Shown one piece after another: positions 24,798-33,248 of a stretch of 64,000 bases of DNA. Both the position numbers and the translations under genes were made by a program. The notes beneath the pieces were generated by a model. It ran no database searches and was not told the DNA's origin. It saw nothing but the letters and a program-made list of their open reading frames with translations. This stretch comes from Mycolicibacterium sp. P1-18 (lineage in GTDB: Bacteria > Actinomycetota > Actinomycetes > Mycobacteriales > Mycobacteriaceae), in the NCBI RefSeq assembly GCF_008329535.1, contig NZ_NPKR01000015.1:99198-163197 (forward strand), read 5' to 3'. Every line of letters starts with the position of its first letter. Position 1 is the stretch's first letter.

Positions 24798-26240
24798 CTA
24801 CCGCGCCCCCGGCGCGTCACGTCCGGCCCGCTGCGCCAGCGCGGCCAGGATCTCCCCCGCCAGCATCGTCACGTCGCCGGCACCCATCGTCACCACCACG
24901 TCGCCCGGCGTCGCGGACGACGCCACCAGGTTCGACACGGCCGAGAAGTCGGGGACGTAGCGCACCGGGACGCCCACGTGCTCGGCGACGCTGGCGCCGC
25001 TGACACCCGCGATGGGCTGCTCCCGCGCGGCGTAGACGTCGAGCACGAACACCTCGTCGGCGAGGCTCAGCGCCTGCCCGAATTCACGGGCGAACGTCTC
25101 GGTCCGCGAATACAGGTGCGGCTGGAACACCGCCACGCAGCGACCCTCCCCCGCCACCGCCTGCAGCGCCTCGAGGTCGACGCGCACCTCGGTCGGATGG
25201 TGGGCGTAGACGTCGAACACGCGCACGCCCGCGGCCGTGCCGACCGACTCCAGCCGCCGCCGGACGCCCTCGAAGGCGGCCAGCCCGTCGAGCACCACGT
25301 CGACGTCGGCTCCGGCCCGGACCGCCGCCAGCAACGCGCCGAGGGCGTTGAGCGCCATGTGCCTGCCGGGCACCGCCAGCCGCATGCCCCTCGGCTCGGC
25401 TTCACCCGCCAGGTGAACGGTCGAGACGCTGCCGGTGCCCTGCTGACTCCAGTCAACAAGGGCCGCAGCAAGTTTCGACGACGAGTCGGCACTGCCGTAG
25501 CGCAGCACGTCGACCCCGGCGGCCGCGGCGCGCACCGCAAGGGCCGCCGCACCGGGGTCGTCTGCGCACACGACCAACGATCCACCGGGCCGCAGCCGCG
25601 CAACGAATCCGTCGAAGACGGCCACGTAGGCCTCGACGGTGCCGAAGAAGTCCAGGTGATCGGCCTCGACGTTGGTGACCACGGCGACGTCGGGGGCGTA
25701 CTCGAGCAGCGAGCCGTCGCTCTCGTCGGCCTCGGCGACGAAGCACTCGCCACTGCCGTGGTGCGCGTTGGTGCCCGCCTCGCCCAGATCGCCGCCGACC
25801 GCGAACGACGGGTCGAACCCGGCGCGCTGCAACGCCACGACGATCATCGAGGTCGTCGTCGTCTTGCCGTGGGTGCCCGTGACCATCACCGTCGTGTAGC
25901 CGTCCATCAGCCGGGCCAGCACCTCGGGACGCAGGATGACCGGGATGCCGCGGCGGCGGGCCTCGACGAGTTCGGGATTGTCCTTCGGGATCGCCGCGTG
26001 TGTGCTGACGACGACGGTCGGGCCGCCGGGGAGCATGTCGAGCGACGACGCGTCGTGCCCGATCCTGATCTCTGCGCCACGGGCCCGTAGCGCGACCACC
26101 CCACGCGACTCCTTGGCGTCCGACCCCGACACCAGCCCGCCCCGGTCGAGCAGGATGCGCGCGATGCCCGACATCCCCGCGCCCCCGATGCCGACCATGT
26201 GCACGCGACGCAACGTCGACGGCAGTTCCCGCGGATTCAT
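24798..26240 (-). CDS. murC: UDP-N-acetylmuramate--L-alanine ligase MurC
   Basis: The 480-residue Mur ligase has the N-terminal UDP-binding GIGGAGMSG (17-25) and the ATP loop TGTHGKTTT (121-129). It adds L-Ala to UDP-MurNAc, the first peptide step of lipid II synthesis. The next ligase in the pathway, MurD, is not in this cluster. The ATG overlaps the murG stop region by 4 nt (ATGA). Confidence 0.97.
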   Translation of the reverse strand: MNPRELPSTLRRVHMVGIGGAGMSGIARILLDRGGLVSGSDAKESRGVVALRARGAEIRIGHDASSLDMLPGGPTVVVSTHAAIPKDNPELVEARRRGIPVILRPEVLARLMDGYTTVMVTGTHGKTTTTSMIVVALQRAGFDPSFAVGGDLGEAGTNAHHGSGECFVAEADESDGSLLEYAPDVAVVTNVEADHLDFFGTVEAYVAVFDGFVARLRPGGSLVVCADDPGAAALAVRAAAAGVDVLRYGSADSSSKLAAALVDWSQQGTGSVSTVHLAGEAEPRGMRLAVPGRHMALNALGALLAAVRAGADVDVVLDGLAAFEGVRRRLESVGTAAGVRVFDVYAHHPTEVRVDLEALQAVAGEGRCVAVFQPHLYSRTETFAREFGQALSLADEVFVLDVYAAREQPIAGVSGASVAEHVGVPVRYVPDFSAVSNLVASSATPGDVVVTMGAGDVTMLAGEILAALAQRAGRDAPGAR

Positions 26241-27418
26241 CGCGCCCTCCGATGCTCGGTGGCAACGTCGAGAGCCACCTCGGCGACCCGGCGCGCGGCG
26301 TCGCGATGCCCGGCGAGTGTGGCGGCCGCGGTCATCGCCGTCAGCCGCGGTGGATCCCCCAGCAGCACGCGCACGGTCTCGATGATGAAGTCCGACGTCA
26401 GATCCGCGTCGGCGATCAACAGACCACCGCCGGCGCCCACCACGGGCAACGCGTTGAGCCGCTGCTCGCCGTTGCCGATGGGCAGCGGGACGTACACCGC
26501 GGGCAGACCCACCGCGGTCACCTCGGCGACCGTCATCGCACCCGACCGGCAGATGACCAGATCCGCGGCCGCATAGGCCAGATCCATCCGGCTGAGATAC
26601 GGCACCGCCACGTAGGGGCGGTCGCCGACGGCCGGGACCGGCAACTGCAAAACGTTCTTGGGGCCGTGGGCATGCAGCACCGCGATGCCCGCCGCGGCGA
26701 GGTCGCCGGCGGCGCCGGAGACGGCCCGGTTCAGTGACTGCGCGCCCTGCGAACCGCCGAACACCAGCAGCACCCGGTCGTCCTCGGAGAAGCCGAAGTG
26801 CGCCCGCGCCTCGGCCCGCAACGCCATCCGGTCCAACGACGTGATGGACTCGCGCACCGGAACGCCGACCACTTCGACGCGCCTGCCCAGCCCGGGGTCG
26901 GGGGTGGCGGCCAGGACCCGTCGCGCCGAACGGGCGCCCACCCGGTTGGCCCAGCCCGCGCGCGCATTCGCCTCGTGGATGACGACGGGCAGGACACCCC
27001 GTCGCGACGCGCCGCCGCGGGCGGCCAGATAGGCGGGGAGCGCGACGTAGCCGCCGAAGCCGATCACGACGTCGGCGCGAACCTCGTCGAGGATGGCCCG
27101 CGTCTGACGAACCGCCGAACGGACCCGCAACGGGAGCCGGACCAGGTCGCCGGACGGCTTGCGGGGAAACGGAACCGGGGTGATCAGCTCGAGGTCGTAG
27201 CCGCGCTCGGGTACCAGCCGCGTCTCGAGGCCGCGGGCCGTGCCGAGGGCGGTGATCCGCACCGTGGGGTCCAGCGCCACCAGCGCGTCGGCGACGGCCA
27301 TGGCGGGCTCGATGTGTCCCGCGGTACCCCCGCCCGCGAGCACGACGGAGATAGTTCCCCCGGCGCCGTTCTCCTGCCCGCCGGAGACCGCACCGCGAGG
27401 GATATCAGGGTTGCTCAC
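26237..27418 (-). CDS. murG: Lipid II synthase MurG (GlcNAc transferase)
   Basis: The 393-residue GT28 enzyme has GGGTAGH at 29-35 and the donor-side loop FGGSQGAQSLN. It transfers GlcNAc from UDP-GlcNAc to lipid I on the inner membrane face. The N-terminal 20 residues before ISVVLAGGGTAGH are extra compared with short MurG proteins. GTG 27418 overlaps the ftsW stop (GTGA). Confidence 0.96.
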   Translation of the reverse strand: MSNPDIPRGAVSGGQENGAGGTISVVLAGGGTAGHIEPAMAVADALVALDPTVRITALGTARGLETRLVPERGYDLELITPVPFPRKPSGDLVRLPLRVRSAVRQTRAILDEVRADVVIGFGGYVALPAYLAARGGASRRGVLPVVIHEANARAGWANRVGARSARRVLAATPDPGLGRRVEVVGVPVRESITSLDRMALRAEARAHFGFSEDDRVLLVFGGSQGAQSLNRAVSGAAGDLAAAGIAVLHAHGPKNVLQLPVPAVGDRPYVAVPYLSRMDLAYAAADLVICRSGAMTVAEVTAVGLPAVYVPLPIGNGEQRLNALPVVGAGGGLLIADADLTSDFIIETVRVLLGDPPRLTAMTAAATLAGHRDAARRVAEVALDVATEHRRAR

Positions 27419-28971
27419 CCGTAACGCTGACCTTCCAGAGGGCGAGCCCGTCGACTCGATTGACGCTGACGGTCTCCATGATGCCCTGCGCCTCTCGACG
27501 TCCTAGCGGGTGGCTCCGCCGAGGAGCGTCTGCGATCCTCGGCGGGTTTGCGGACGGGCTTGGGGTTGGCCTTCGACTTCGCCTTGGGGGCCGCCTTCGG
27601 CTTGGGCTTCTTGGAGCCAGCCTTGGTGGTGGGCCTGGGGGGCGTCGGCTTGTCGGGTCGCTTGCGCAGCCGGTCGCGGGCCGCCTCCAGGCGGCTCGGC
27701 ACATAGGGCTCGGGCAGTGGCAGTCGCAGCAGCCGGTTGAATCGATCCTCGCGCCCGGCGCGCAGGGCGGCGACCGCCTCCGGTTCGTGCCGCGCCGCGT
27801 TGGTGATGATGCCCAACATGAACAGCGTTGTCGCCGTTGACGTTCCACCAGCGGAGATCAACGGCAGCTGCAGGCCGGTCACGGGCAGCAGGCCGACGAC
27901 GTAGCCGACGTTGATGAACGCCTGGCCCAGCACCCAGAGGGTGGTCGTGGCGGTGAGCAGGCGCAGGAACGGGTCCGCGGAGCGCCGGGCGATGCGCATG
28001 CCGGTGTAGGCGAACAGACCGAACAGGCACAGCAGCCCGACGGCGCCGACGAAGCCGAGTTCTTCGCCGATGATGGCGAAGATGAAGTCGTTGTGCGCGT
28101 TGGGCAGATAGTTCCACTTCGCGGTGCCCTGCCCGAGGCCGTCACCGAAGATGCCGCCGTTGGCCAGGGCATAGCGGGCCTGCCGCGACTGGTAGCCCGA
28201 GCCCTGCATGTCGGCCCCGGGATTCAGCCACGACTGCACGCGGTCGGATCGATAGCCGGCCGACATGGCCAGGATGCCCGCGGCGATCACGACGGCCAGC
28301 AGCGAGCTCATGAAGATCCGCAGCGGCAGACCGGCGTACCAGAGCAGGCCGAGCAGGATGATGCCGAGCGAGACCGTCTGCCCCAGGTCGGGCTGCAGGA
28401 CGATGAGCACCAGGGCCACCAGGGCGCCGGGCAGCAGGGGGAACAGCATCTCGCGCACCGACGCGCGTTCCATCCGGCGCGCGGCCAGCAGGTGCGCGCC
28501 CCAGATGGCGAAGGCGATCTTGGCCAGCTCCGAGGGCTGCATCGAGAAACCGGCGACGACGAACCAGCCGCGAGAACCGTTGGACTCCTTGCCGATGCCC
28601 GGGATGAGCACCAGGATCAGCAGGAAGATCGTGAAGAGGAAGCCGGGGAACGCGACCTTGCGCATGAACGAGACCGGCGTGCGCAGCGCGATGTAGAAGG
28701 CGACCAGGCCGACGACCGTCCACAGCAGCTGCTTGGCGAAGATGGCCCACGGGGAGCCGTCCTCGTCGTAGGAGTGCACCCCGGAGGCGGACAGCACCAT
28801 GATCAGGCCGAGCGTGATGAGCAGGGCCGCGACGGCGATGACGAGGTGGAACGACGTCATGGGCCGGCCGAGCCAGGCCCCGAACCGCGTGCGAGGGGCG
28901 GCGTCGACGGCGCTGGCGTTCCCCGCGTGGGGTTTGCTGCGCCGCAGTCTGGCGAAGACGTCGGTGGCCAT
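27415..28971 (-). CDS. ftsW: SEDS glycosyltransferase FtsW
   Basis: The 518-residue SEDS protein has about ten transmembrane helices, the WNYLPNAHNDFIFAIIGEELG loop and a Lys/Arg/Pro-rich cytoplasmic tail from about residue 425 (KAGSKKPKPKAAPKAKSK). It polymerises septal peptidoglycan together with PbpB. The ATG at 28971 is 136 bp after the mraY stop, where murD would normally lie, so ftsW here may rely on a new promoter in that gap. Confidence 0.97.
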   Translation of the reverse strand: MATDVFARLRRSKPHAGNASAVDAAPRTRFGAWLGRPMTSFHLVIAVAALLITLGLIMVLSASGVHSYDEDGSPWAIFAKQLLWTVVGLVAFYIALRTPVSFMRKVAFPGFLFTIFLLILVLIPGIGKESNGSRGWFVVAGFSMQPSELAKIAFAIWGAHLLAARRMERASVREMLFPLLPGALVALVLIVLQPDLGQTVSLGIILLGLLWYAGLPLRIFMSSLLAVVIAAGILAMSAGYRSDRVQSWLNPGADMQGSGYQSRQARYALANGGIFGDGLGQGTAKWNYLPNAHNDFIFAIIGEELGFVGAVGLLCLFGLFAYTGMRIARRSADPFLRLLTATTTLWVLGQAFINVGYVVGLLPVTGLQLPLISAGGTSTATTLFMLGIITNAARHEPEAVAALRAGREDRFNRLLRLPLPEPYVPSRLEAARDRLRKRPDKPTPPRPTTKAGSKKPKPKAAPKAKSKANPKPVRKPAEDRRRSSAEPPARTSRGAGHHGDRQRQSSRRARPLEGQRYG

Positions 28972-29107
28972 GGTCAGCGTGCCGCGTTCGTCACATGAGT
29001 CACAACTGCAACAACAAGCTCATTTGTCCCTGGCACCCCAGAATCCTCCCCCGTCACAGGCCGAGGTGGGTGGACATCCGACGCGTGTCGCGGAACTCGA
29101 GACCCGG
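28972..29107 (-). other. 136-bp mraY-ftsW gap where murD is expected
   Basis: In other mycobacterial dcw clusters murD (about 1.45-1.5 kb) occupies this position. Reading all frames of the 136 bp shows no Mur ligase motif and no recognisable murD fragment. The gap does hold a GTCACATGA GTCACAACT tandem. Confidence 0.85.
28990..29007 (+). promoter_or_regulatory. Tandem 9-mer resembling an MtrA site upstream of ftsW
   Basis: GTCACATGA (28990-28998) and GTCACAACT (28999-29007) form a direct repeat of GTCACANNN, the motif form described for the mycobacterial response regulator MtrA (two GTCACAgcg-like 9-mers). It lies 19-36 nt upstream of the ftsW ATG, on the opposite strand. Confidence 0.45.
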
Positions 29108-30187
29108 CTAGGCGCCGACCGACGCCAGCCACTCGCCGTAGAACAGCGCCACCCCGAGACCACACGCAATGGCCGTGAGCAGCCAGAATCGGATGATCAC
29201 AGTGGTTTCGGCCCAGCCCACCAACTCGAAGTGGTGGTGGAACGGCGCCATCCGGAACACCCGCCGGCCCGTCGTCCGGAACGCCAGGATCTGCACGACC
29301 ACCGAGGTGACCTCGGCGACGAAGAGCGCGCCGAGGACGATCGCCAGCATCTCGGTGCGGCTGGTCACCGACAGCCCCGCGATGATGCCGCCGAGGGCAA
29401 GCGACCCCGTGTCGCCCATGAAGATCTTCGCCGGGGCCGCGTTCCACCACAGGAACCCGATGCAGGCGCCCGCGGTCGCGGCCGCGACCAGCGCCAGGTC
29501 CAGCGGGTCGCGCACGTTGTAGCAACCCAGGCCGGGGCTGAACGCGCACGCGTTGCGGAACTGCCAGAACGTGATGATCACGTAGGCCGCCGTCACCATC
29601 GCCATCGCGCCGGCCGCCAGACCGTCGAGACCGTCGGTGAAGTTCACCGCGTTCGACCAGGCGCTGACGAGCACCACGCAGAACAGCACGAAGATCGCCG
29701 GCGCCAGCGTGACGGTCGCGATCTCGCGGACGTAGGACAGCTCGGGGCTACCCGGCGTCAGTCCGTCGTCGTTGCGGAACTGCAGGACCAGCACGCCGAA
29801 GATCACCGCGGCAAGCAGTTGGCCGACGGTCTTCGCGGTCTTGTTGAGTCCGAGGTTGCGCGAACGCCGGATCTTGATGAGGTCGTCGACGAAGCCCACC
29901 GCACCCAGCGCCGTCGCCAGCCCCAGAACCAGCAGGCCCGACGCCGACGGACCCTCGCCGTCCAGGGCCAAGCCCACGAGGTGCGTGCCCAGATAGCCGG
30001 CCCAGATGCCCGCCAGGATCGCGACGCCGCCCATCGACGGCGTGCCCCGCTTCTTGTGGTGACTGGGCGGGCCGTCCTCGCGGATCTCGTGGCCGAAGCC
30101 CTGCCGCGTGAACACGCGAATCAGCGCCGGTGTCAGCAGGATCGACACCGTCAACGCGATGCCGACCGCAATGAGTATCTGCCTCAT
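29108..30187 (-). CDS. mraY: Phospho-MurNAc-pentapeptide translocase MraY (MurX)
   Basis: The 359-residue ten-helix protein has the catalytic aspartate regions NFTDGLDGLA and GDTGSLALGG and the FHHHFE motif. It couples UDP-MurNAc-pentapeptide to decaprenyl phosphate, forming lipid I. ATG 30187 overlaps the murF stop (ATGA). The reading frame is complete, so the missing murD was not lost by truncating this gene. Confidence 0.98.
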   Translation of the reverse strand: MRQILIAVGIALTVSILLTPALIRVFTRQGFGHEIREDGPPSHHKKRGTPSMGGVAILAGIWAGYLGTHLVGLALDGEGPSASGLLVLGLATALGAVGFVDDLIKIRRSRNLGLNKTAKTVGQLLAAVIFGVLVLQFRNDDGLTPGSPELSYVREIATVTLAPAIFVLFCVVLVSAWSNAVNFTDGLDGLAAGAMAMVTAAYVIITFWQFRNACAFSPGLGCYNVRDPLDLALVAAATAGACIGFLWWNAAPAKIFMGDTGSLALGGIIAGLSVTSRTEMLAIVLGALFVAEVTSVVVQILAFRTTGRRVFRMAPFHHHFELVGWAETTVIIRFWLLTAIACGLGVALFYGEWLASVGA

Positions 30188-31686
30188 CCGGTGCCCTGCT
30201 GGGCCAGGAGCGCGTCGGCCAGCGCGGCCAGGCCCGCGGACTTCGAGGCCTTCACCAGCACCACGTCGTCGGCCCGGAGTTCCTCGCGGAGGTAGGCAAG
30301 GGCGGCGTCGACGTCGTCGACCATGACGGACTCACTGCCCCACGACCCCTCCATCACCGCCCCGTGGTGCATGGCGCTCATTGATCTCCCGGTTCCGACG
30401 ACGACCAGCCGAGACACATCTAAGCGCACCGCCAGTCGACCGATGCTGTCATGTTCGGCGATCGCGTCCTCGCCGAGTTCGCCCATCTCCCCGAGAACCG
30501 CCCAACTGCGCCGGCGTTCGGCGCCGGGATCGGACCCGCCGCGCGCCATCCAGGCCAGCGCCTTGAGCCCGGCGCGCATCGAATCCGGGTTGGCGTTGTA
30601 GGCGTCGTTGACGATCGTCACGCCGTCGGGGCGGGTGCCGACCTGCATCCGGTGCCGCGACACCGGCCCGGCCGCGGCCAGCGCGTCGCGCACCTGGTCG
30701 AGGGTCGCGCCGCACTCCAGCGCGACGGCCGCCGCCGACAGCGCGTTGGACACCTGGTGGTCGCCGTGCACGGCCAGCGTCACCTCGGTCTGCGCGCCGG
30801 CGGCGTGCAACGTGAAGCGGGCCCTGGCGAGTTCGTCGAGGACGACGTCGCCGGCCCAGACGTCGGCGCCCGGCGAGCGGCCGACGCGGACGACGCGCGC
30901 GGCGGTCAGCTCGGCCATGGCCGCCACCGCCGCGTCGTCGGCGTTGAGGATCACCACGCCGGACGCCGGAACCGCTTGCGGCAGTTCGCCCTTCGTGGCG
31001 GCGATGGCCTCCCGCGAGCCAAACTCGCCGAGGTGCGCGGTGCCGACGTTGAGCACCACCCCGATCGACGGCGGGGCGATGCGCGCCAGCGCGGCGATGT
31101 TGCCGGGATGCCGCGCCGACATCTCCAGGATCAGGTAGTCGGTGTCGGTGGTCGCGCGCAGCACCGTCCACGGATGTCCGAGTTCGTTGTTGAACGACCC
31201 GGGCGGCGCGACGACCGAGCCAAGGGGTTGGAGCACGGCGGCCAGCAGATCCTTGGTGGACGTCTTGCCGGAGGATCCGGTGACCCCGACCACGACGAGC
31301 CCGCCGGCGACCAGTTCGGCGGCGACCGCGGCGGCCAGCTTGGCCAGCGCCGCGAGCACCGCGGCGCCCGACCCGTCGGAGTCGAACTCGAGCACGCTGG
31401 CACCGGAGTCCACCGGGACGGCGTCGGGCCGCACCACGACGGCGGGCACTCCGACCGGGCGGGCGGCCAGCACGCCGACCGCACCCGCCGCGACGGCGCC
31501 CGCGGCGAAGTCGTGTCCGTCGGACCGGGCCCCGGGCAGCGCCAGGAACAACCCGCCGGGGGCGACGGCCCGCGAGTCGAACTCGACGGATCCGGTGACG
31601 ACGAGCGCCTCGGCGTCGGCGGCCGAGACGTCGGCCAACTCACCGCCGACGATGTCGGCGATCCGGGCCAGCGTCATCTCGATCAC
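30184..31686 (-). CDS. murF: UDP-MurNAc-tripeptide--D-Ala-D-Ala ligase MurF
   Basis: The 500-residue Mur ligase has the ATP loop TGSSGKTST (136-144) and the C-terminal NDAYNANPDSM motif typical of MurF. It adds D-Ala-D-Ala to the stem peptide. GTG 31686 overlaps the murE stop (GTGA). Confidence 0.97.
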   Translation of the reverse strand: MIEMTLARIADIVGGELADVSAADAEALVVTGSVEFDSRAVAPGGLFLALPGARSDGHDFAAGAVAAGAVGVLAARPVGVPAVVVRPDAVPVDSGASVLEFDSDGSGAAVLAALAKLAAAVAAELVAGGLVVVGVTGSSGKTSTKDLLAAVLQPLGSVVAPPGSFNNELGHPWTVLRATTDTDYLILEMSARHPGNIAALARIAPPSIGVVLNVGTAHLGEFGSREAIAATKGELPQAVPASGVVILNADDAAVAAMAELTAARVVRVGRSPGADVWAGDVVLDELARARFTLHAAGAQTEVTLAVHGDHQVSNALSAAAVALECGATLDQVRDALAAAGPVSRHRMQVGTRPDGVTIVNDAYNANPDSMRAGLKALAWMARGGSDPGAERRRSWAVLGEMGELGEDAIAEHDSIGRLAVRLDVSRLVVVGTGRSMSAMHHGAVMEGSWGSESVMVDDVDAALAYLREELRADDVVLVKASKSAGLAALADALLAQQGTG

Positions 31687-33212
31687 GGTGTCACTCCGAG
31701 TGCGTTGAGGGCGCGAGCCAATTCGTCACGGTCGTCGAAGGGCCGGGTCTGACCGTGACTGGTCTGCCCCGCCTCGTGTCCCTTGCCCGCCACCAGCACG
31801 ACGTCGCCTCGAGCGGCCCACGCGACGGCGAAGTCGATGGCCGCCGCCCGGTCGGCGATCTCCTCGACCGCGGCGGACCCGCCAGCCGCGCCGGCGACGA
31901 TCGCCGCCCTGATGTCGGCGGGGTCCTCGTCACGGGGATTGTCGTCGGTGACCACGACGAGGTCGGCCAACTCGGCGGCCACCCGACCCATCGGGGCCCG
32001 CTTCCCGGGGTCGCGGTTGCCACCCGCCCCGACGACCACCGCGATGCGCCCGCGAGCCTGGGCGCGCAAGGTCTCGAGCACCGCGCGCAGCGCGCCGGGC
32101 TTGTGCGCGTAGTCCACGACGGCGAGGAAGTCCTGGCCGCGGTCGACGGGCTGAAGCCGACCGGGCACCGTCGCCGTCCGCAGCCCGGGCGCCGCCTCCT
32201 CGGGCGACACCCCCACCGCATCCAGGAGTGCCGCGGCAAGAAGGGTGTTGGCCACGTTGAAGCGTCCGGGCAGACCGATGCGAAGTCGGTGGTGCACACC
32301 CGCCGGGTCGACCGCGAGGAACTCCTGTCCCCCGCCGTCGAGGGTGCGCACGTCCTCGGCGCGCCAGTCGGCGTCATGGCCCGCGACGCTCACGGTGACC
32401 GGTCGCTCGGCACGCGCGGCGATGGCGCGGCCACCGTCGTCGTCGACGCAGACCACCGACCGGTCCGCGTGCGTGGGCGACCGCGGTTCGAACAGCCGCG
32501 CCTTGGCGTCGAGGTAGTCCTCCATCGTGGGATGGAAGTCGAGGTGGTCGCGCGACAGGTTGGTGAACCCACCCACCGCGAAGTGGACGGCGTCGACCCG
32601 GCCCAGCGTCAACGCGTGGCTCGACACCTCCATGACGGCGGTGTCGATCCCGCGCTCCAGCATCACCGCGAACAGTGCCTGCAGGTCGGGCGCCTCCGGA
32701 GTGGTCAGCGCGCTGGGCTCGTCGCGCCCGTCGATGCGGATGCCCACCGATCCGACGAGGCCGGTCATCCGGCCGGCGGCCCGCAGCCCCGCCTCCACCA
32801 GATAGGTGGTGGTGGTCTTGCCGGACGTGCCGGTCACTCCGATTACGCGCATGCGTTCCGACGGCCTGCCGTACACGGCGGCCGCCACGTCCCCGAGCAC
32901 CGTCCTGGGCGCGGGGTGGACCAGCACCGCCGTCGACGTCACGCCGGACATCACCTGGGCGCCGGCTTCGTCGGTGAGCACCGCGACGGCGCCCTGGCGC
33001 ACGGCGTCGGCCGCGAACGTGGCGCCGTGGGCCCGGGCCCCGGGCAATGCGGCGAACAGATCGCCGGGTTGGACGTCCTGGCTGCGCAACGTCACCCCGG
33101 TGATCCGCCGCGCGGTGGCGCCCACGCCGACCCGCAGGTCGGCGTGCACGCGCTCGGCCAGTGCGGCGACGTCGTCACCGACGGGACTCGAGGGACGCAA
33201 GTTCATGGCCAT
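31683..33212 (-). CDS. murE: UDP-MurNAc-dipeptide--meso-DAP ligase MurE
   Basis: The 509-residue Mur ligase has the ATP loop GTSGKTTTT (128-136), the carbamylated-lysine region YLDAKARLF (Lys237), and DNPRDEDP (424-431), which marks specificity for meso-diaminopimelate. Its substrate, UDP-MurNAc-L-Ala-D-Glu, is the MurD product, so MurD must be supplied from elsewhere. There are two adjacent ATG codons, 33212 and 33206. It starts 36 nt after pbpB; the M. tuberculosis insert of PE_PGRS and other genes at this junction is absent. Confidence 0.97.
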   Translation of the reverse strand: MAMNLRPSSPVGDDVAALAERVHADLRVGVGATARRITGVTLRSQDVQPGDLFAALPGARAHGATFAADAVRQGAVAVLTDEAGAQVMSGVTSTAVLVHPAPRTVLGDVAAAVYGRPSERMRVIGVTGTSGKTTTTYLVEAGLRAAGRMTGLVGSVGIRIDGRDEPSALTTPEAPDLQALFAVMLERGIDTAVMEVSSHALTLGRVDAVHFAVGGFTNLSRDHLDFHPTMEDYLDAKARLFEPRSPTHADRSVVCVDDDGGRAIAARAERPVTVSVAGHDADWRAEDVRTLDGGGQEFLAVDPAGVHHRLRIGLPGRFNVANTLLAAALLDAVGVSPEEAAPGLRTATVPGRLQPVDRGQDFLAVVDYAHKPGALRAVLETLRAQARGRIAVVVGAGGNRDPGKRAPMGRVAAELADLVVVTDDNPRDEDPADIRAAIVAGAAGGSAAVEEIADRAAAIDFAVAWAARGDVVLVAGKGHEAGQTSHGQTRPFDDRDELARALNALGVTP

Positions 33213-33248
33213 GACACCTTAGCGGCCGCCGAGCGGCCGACTCTCCGC

